This document shows, one piece after another, positions 38,802 to 42,639 of a stretch of 42,639 bases of DNA (within the stretch, counting starts at the first letter, position 1; every line of letters starts with the position of its first letter). The notes beneath the pieces are model-generated. The model was not told where the DNA came from and did no database searches. It saw nothing but the letters and a program-made list of their open reading frames with translations. This DNA comes from a virus: the IMG/VR virus record IMGVR_UViG_3300022746_000035, positions 1 to 42,639 of that record; one strand, 5' to 3'. The translations under genes and the position numbers were made by a program.

Positions 38802-40912
38802 TGGCTGATTACACAACTCCACCTCAAGTCAATAGGCAAGAGGGTGAAATGGCTGATAGCAACATCATCAACCAGTTCAAGAAGCAACAGGATGCGAAGA
38901 AACTTGTTGCGTGGGTAAAGGCTGAATACGAGAAGTGCAAGATGGCTCGTAAGCCTGAAGAACAAGAGTGGTATATGCAACTCGCGTTCTACAACGGCTA
39001 TCAGTATCACTCGTGGCGCACTCAAGGTCAGGGTCAGGTTCTATCTGAAGAAGCTAACCCTGCTAACTTGCCTCGCGTTACTGTAAACCGCATCGAGCCA
39101 ATCATCCGCACTGAGATCGCTAAGACTACTTCTGGTAGACCAAGCGCAACTGTGCTCCCATCATCTAATGATGACGATGACCTAATGGCAGCTCAGGCAG
39201 CTGAGCAGATTTGGGAATCGCTCTATGACCGTCACAGTTTCAATGCTCGAATCTTGCAGTCAGCTGAGTTTTGGCGTGCAACCTGTGGAACTTCATTCAT
39301 CAAAACTTACTGGGATCCAAGCATCAAGCAGGTTGAACCAGTATCAACCATGAATCCTTTCACTGGTCAGCAGTCAGTTTCTCAGAGAGTAACTGCAATG
39401 GGTGATGTTTCTTTCGAAGTAGTTTCGCCATTCCACCTATTCGTGCCAGACCTTGCTACTGAAAGCATTGAAGACCAGCCATACATCTTCAATGTCTACA
39501 CCAAGAGTGAGCAGTGGGTTCGCAGCAACTTTGGTTCTGTCCTGCCAAAAGACTTTACCCCCGCCAAGGTTGCTTCATCCGAGATCATGAATGCTGCTTT
39601 GCTTGACCTAAAGGGTAACGACACTTCTAAGCCAGATAGCGTTCTAGTTATTGAGATGTGGGCTAAGCCAAACGGATGCCCAATGCTACCTAACGGTGGT
39701 CTAGTAACCATCGTTGATAACGAGATCGTTCAGCTTGCTGATAACGGCATCCCTTACATGCACAAGCAGTATCCATTCGCACACTTCTACAGCATCCCAA
39801 CTGGCAAGTTCTACCGCCGAAGCGTTATTCGCTCACTGATCCCAATCCAGCGCGAATACAACCGCCTACGCTCGCAGATCATTCAGGCTAAGAACCTCAT
39901 GGCTAAGCCTCAGATGTTCTACCAAGAAGGCGCTGTAGACCCACGCCGAATCACTGCGCGTGCAGGTGTCTACATCCCAGTTCGCCCCGGCTTCCCTAAC
40001 CCAAGCGCAGTGCCTATTCAACCACTGCCAAGCTATGTGCTAAATGAAGTGCAGCAGTTGCAGGCAGACTTTGAAGACATCTCTGGTCAGCACCAAGTAT
40101 CTCGTGGCGAATCTGGTGGCGTTACTGCTGCTACTGCAATCAACTACTTGCAGGAGCGCGATGATGCTTACCTAACTACCGTCTTTGCAGCAATTGAAGC
40201 AGGTGTTGAGAAGGTAGCAAACCAGTCGCTAAGCCTATTTGTCCAGTATGTAGACCAGCCACGCATCATCAAGACTGTCGGTAATGATGGCGCATTTGAT
40301 GCAATGGTTGTTTCTGGCTCTGACATCGCATCTGGAACTGACATTCGCGTTGAGTCCGGCTCTGCCCTGCCTACTTCTAAGTCTGCTCGTCAGGCGCTAA
40401 TCACTGACTGGATGAAGCTTGGCTTTATTCAGCCACAAGATGGTCTTGCAATCCTAGACATGGGAATGCTGAAGAAGTATTACAACCTGATCAAGCTAGA
40501 TGAGAACCAAGCATCGCGTGAAAACCTGATGATGAAGAAGCTCACCCCAGATCAGATTCAGCAATTCCAGATGCAGTGGGAGCAGGGAGCTGCTCAAGGT
40601 CAGCTAGATAAGACCGTTCCGGGCGCAGTAGATGCCAATGGTCAGCCTATTGGTCTTGCGATTCCAGCAGTAATCTCTGTTCACGATTACGATAACCATG
40701 CGGTTCACATCGAAGTTCATAACCGATTCCGCAAATCACAGTCTTTTGATTCTCTACCTGACGAAGTAAAGGCAGAGTTCCAGAAGCATATCCAGATGCA
40801 CCAAACTGCTCTACAGCAGAAGCAGGCAGCGGATATGGCAATGCAAGCACAGGCTCAAGGCGCACCTGCTCAGGGAGCCCAGCCACAAACCCCACAACAG
40901 TTAGGTAGCTAA
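38801..40912 (+). CDS. Portal protein (P22-like)
   Basis: 703 residues, the size of P22-type portals. Typical wording occurs: LPRVTVNRIEPIIRTEIAK (about 92-110), FWRATCGTSFIKTYWDPS (about 151-168), and VPLIPIQREYNRLRSQI-like text (about 345-360). The end is a Gln/Ala-rich helix. It forms the dodecameric ring at one capsid vertex through which DNA passes. It starts with TAATG overlap and ends with TAATG overlap to the scaffold gene. Confidence 0.93.
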   Translation: MADYTTPPQVNRQEGEMADSNIINQFKKQQDAKKLVAWVKAEYEKCKMARKPEEQEWYMQLAFYNGYQYHSWRTQGQGQVLSEEANPANLPRVTVNRIEPIIRTEIAKTTSGRPSATVLPSSNDDDDLMAAQAAEQIWESLYDRHSFNARILQSAEFWRATCGTSFIKTYWDPSIKQVEPVSTMNPFTGQQSVSQRVTAMGDVSFEVVSPFHLFVPDLATESIEDQPYIFNVYTKSEQWVRSNFGSVLPKDFTPAKVASSEIMNAALLDLKGNDTSKPDSVLVIEMWAKPNGCPMLPNGGLVTIVDNEIVQLADNGIPYMHKQYPFAHFYSIPTGKFYRRSVIRSLIPIQREYNRLRSQIIQAKNLMAKPQMFYQEGAVDPRRITARAGVYIPVRPGFPNPSAVPIQPLPSYVLNEVQQLQADFEDISGQHQVSRGESGGVTAATAINYLQERDDAYLTTVFAAIEAGVEKVANQSLSLFVQYVDQPRIIKTVGNDGAFDAMVVSGSDIASGTDIRVESGSALPTSKSARQALITDWMKLGFIQPQDGLAILDMGMLKKYYNLIKLDENQASRENLMMKKLTPDQIQQFQMQWEQGAAQGQLDKTVPGAVDANGQPIGLAIPAVISVHDYDNHAVHIEVHNRFRKSQSFDSLPDEVKAEFQKHIQMHQTALQQKQAADMAMQAQAQGAPAQGAQPQTPQQLGS

Positions 40913-41742
40913 TGTCTGAACAAGAGACGCAGGCAATTCCAGACCAGCCAGATAATCTGGCATCTGAAGCAAGCGATTCACCCAAAACCCACCCAGCATG
41001 GGATAACCTGCTGAACGAAATTCCAGAAGCATGGCACTCAAAGGTTGCGCCATTCCTTCAGGAAGCTGACCGCAACTTCCAGACTCAGCTTGAGAAGTTC
41101 ACCCCATTCAAGCAGTATGTGGATGAAGGTGTATCGGCTGATCTGATCTCCGGTGGCTTGAACATTGCGCGTGCAATTGAGTCAAACCCACAGGAAGTTT
41201 ACGCATCGTTGCGTGAATACCTTGAGCAGAATGGCATGCTTGCCGATGAAGCTGCTGCAGTTGCTAGCGACATCATGGATGAAGCTGATGACTCCAGCGT
41301 ATTCGGTGAAGTTCCAGATGCTTTGAAGCAGGAAATTGAGGAGCTAAAGCAGTTCCGCAGCGAGCAAGAGCAGCGAATCTACGATCAGGAGCTAGCAAAG
41401 GCTACTGAAGAAGCTACTGCTGAGCTTGACCGCGAGATGACTGATCTCAAGGCTGCTTACGAAATTAGTGAAGCGCATGAAATCGCTATCTACAACCTGA
41501 TGAATGCTGCTATGGGCGCAGGTCAGGACATGACTATTGCTGAAGCAGCTCAACAGCTACAGCAGATGGTTGGCGGATTCACTCCTATTGGCGGAGCTCA
41601 GGCTCAGTCAGCCCCAATGGTTATCGGCAGTGCTGGTGGAGCTGGGATCGTATCCCCAGACCTAAGCGTGCCACGCGATGACAAGGGTAAGAAGGAGATG
41701 CTTGTTCGCATGTTTGAGCAGTATCAAAAATCTGGACAGTAA
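40912..41742 (+). CDS. Scaffold protein
   Basis: 276 residues, acidic and mostly helical, with coiled coil at about 135-200 (LKQEIEELKQFRSEQEQRIY) and a Lys/Arg-containing C-terminus (DDKGKKEMLVRMFEQYQ) that would contact coat protein. Place between portal and capsid genes fixes the role. No protease motif is seen, so the scaffold is probably released whole. A strong terminator separates it from the capsid gene. Confidence 0.85.
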   Translation: MSEQETQAIPDQPDNLASEASDSPKTHPAWDNLLNEIPEAWHSKVAPFLQEADRNFQTQLEKFTPFKQYVDEGVSADLISGGLNIARAIESNPQEVYASLREYLEQNGMLADEAAAVASDIMDEADDSSVFGEVPDALKQEIEELKQFRSEQEQRIYDQELAKATEEATAELDREMTDLKAAYEISEAHEIAIYNLMNAAMGAGQDMTIAEAAQQLQQMVGGFTPIGGAQAQSAPMVIGSAGGAGIVSPDLSVPRDDKGKKEMLVRMFEQYQKSGQ

Positions 41743-41750
41743 GTCTAATA

Positions 41751-41789
41751 AAAAAGCCCTGCATTTTCTAGAAAAGTGCAGGGCTTTTT
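41751..41789. terminator. Bidirectional terminator between scaffold and capsid genes
   Basis: AAAAAGCCCTGCA (41751-41763) pairs perfectly with TGCAGGGCTTTTT (41777-41789). The loop TTTTCTAGAAAAG can itself extend the helix. An A-run on one side and T-run on the other give termination in both directions. Confidence 0.93.
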
Positions 41790-41894
41790 ACTTTTAGTGG
41801 TAGTATCAAGACAAGTCAGTGCTACAGCCATATTCGGTCAGGGGCATCGTGATGATGAATAGTATTTTTTTCTAATCACTTAGGAGAGTGAAAC
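41790..41894 (+). promoter_or_regulatory. Capsid gene leader and probable promoter region
   Basis: 105 bp between the terminator and the capsid ATG. Since a strong terminator precedes it, the capsid gene needs its own promoter here. TAGTAT occurs at 41801 and again at 41860, but neither has a good -35. The Shine-Dalgarno sequence AGGAGAG lies 6-8 bases before ATG 41895. Confidence 0.6.
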
Positions 41895-42639
41895 ATGGCT
41901 GGTCAGGGAATTCTGACTTTCGCCTCGGATGCTCTAAAGCTTGTCTATGGTGACATTCACGAGCAGCTCCGAGACAAAACCCCAGCACTAGACTTTATCG
42001 AGTCCAGTGCCGCACACCTTACCCAGAACGGCAAGCAGGCTGTCTTTGACACCCACATTGGTCGTAATCAGGGTATTGGTGCTCGTGACGTTCGCGAGAC
42101 CCTTCCATCTGCAGGCGCTCAGAAGTATAAGCAGGCAAGCCTATACCTCAAGAACCTTTATGGTGCTATCGAGGTTGATGGTCAGCTGTTTGAGCAGGCT
42201 GCAGACAACTACAACGCATTCATCAATGTTGTAGACAACGAAATCAAGGGTCTGAAGAAGGACCTTGCTCGTGACTTCAACCGCCAGATCTACGGAGATG
42301 GCACTGGAACTATTTCGACTGTTGTTGCTGGAACCCTTACCGGAACCACCATCACCTTCGATCAGGTAACTTGGGCAGATGTAGACATGACTGTCTCCTT
42401 CATCCGCGCTGGTTCCGTAGTTGGTTCGCAGGTTACTATCAGCTCGATCAACGAGACTGCTAAGACCATCACTTTCTCTGCATCGGTAACTGTGCAGGTT
42501 GGCGATATTCTGGTTCGTTCCTCGAACGGCACGACTTCCTACAACAAGGAAATCACTGGTCTTGGAAAGATCGTTGCTGCTAGCGGTTCGCTACATGGCA
42601 TTGACCCTGCAAGCACTCCAGTATGGTCTTCCTATGTAA
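41895..42639 (+). CDS. Major capsid protein, allele 2 (3' truncated by window edge)
   Basis: The same gene as 2-1189, here with its true start (AGGAGAGTGAAAC before ATG) and cut after 248 codons. Bases 41906-42031 equal 1-126, and 42513-42639 equal 608-734. Between them about 50 of 481 bases differ, nearly all synonymous. The six amino-acid changes are Glu-to-Gln, Arg-to-Val, Ala-to-Asn, Ala-to-Ser, Val-to-Ser and Leu-to-Gln (copy 1 to copy 2). It is probably a second allele in the sampled population rather than a second gene, but a tandem duplication cannot be excluded. Confidence 0.9.
   Translation, partial: MAGQGILTFASDALKLVYGDIHEQLRDKTPALDFIESSAAHLTQNGKQAVFDTHIGRNQGIGARDVRETLPSAGAQKYKQASLYLKNLYGAIEVDGQLFEQAADNYNAFINVVDNEIKGLKKDLARDFNRQIYGDGTGTISTVVAGTLTGTTITFDQVTWADVDMTVSFIRAGSVVGSQVTISSINETAKTITFSASVTVQVGDILVRSSNGTTSYNKEITGLGKIVAASGSLHGIDPASTPVWSSYV

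Overview
This window looks like one essentially complete genome of a double-stranded DNA tailed phage, opened inside its major capsid gene. The first 734 bases realign with the last 734 (positions 41906-42639), so the unit length is about 41,905 bp and the map is circular, or circularly permuted. The gene set is podovirus-like: P22-type portal, scaffold, HK97-fold capsid, a short head-tail adaptor and a beta-propeller-like tail nozzle. There is no tape measure and no major tail tube. A run of Ala/Gln-rich proteins plus one 2109-residue protein stands where ejection (internal virion) proteins are expected. The actinophage-style holin, SSB, metallophosphoesterase/small HTH pair, ArdA and compact sliding clamp, with moderate GC, suggest an actinobacterial host, possibly a freshwater lineage. 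The host is inferred, not shown. I see no integrase, tRNA, CRISPR array, transposase or DNA polymerase.

There are four transcription blocks. (A) Early/replication, plus strand, about 16918-30973: small unknown genes, an ArdA-like antirestriction protein, a small beta-clamp-like protein, an AT-rich region with two long inverted repeats (candidate origin/operator, 19956-20234), two HTH proteins, a Dam-type methyltransferase, many mini zinc-ribbon proteins, a SNF2-type helicase, a RecB/Cas4-like nuclease, an SSB-like protein, a primase-helicase and an HNH protein. (B) Adhesion block, minus strand, 36190-30963: a small fibre-associated protein, a collagen-like fibre, a coiled-coil protein, a polyglycine-rich tip protein, then a small HTH protein and a metallophosphoesterase. 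(C) Packaging and virion block, plus strand, 36224 through the window end and round to 12837: resolvase-like nuclease, large terminase, two overlapping small genes, portal, scaffold, capsid, adaptor, nozzle, ejection proteins. (D) Minus strand, 16731-12740: a tandem-HTH regulator, DUF3310, a small-terminase-like protein, a short fibre, a holin/endolysin cassette and small basic proteins.

The blocks fit a simple programme. Block A would take over DNA metabolism, apparently borrowing the host replicative polymerase because a clamp is present without a polymerase. Block C builds and fills the head, and blocks B and D provide adsorption and lysis. Many genes are joined by TAATG, ATGA or GTGA stop/start overlaps. 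Strong hairpin terminators bracket the capsid gene and follow the SSB-like gene, which probably sets these abundant proteins apart from their neighbours. The two capsid copies at the window ends carry different central segments (about 10% nucleotide divergence, six amino-acid changes) flanked by 126 and 127 identical bases. This is best read as two capsid alleles in the sampled population joined by assembly, although a true capsid gene duplication is possible.
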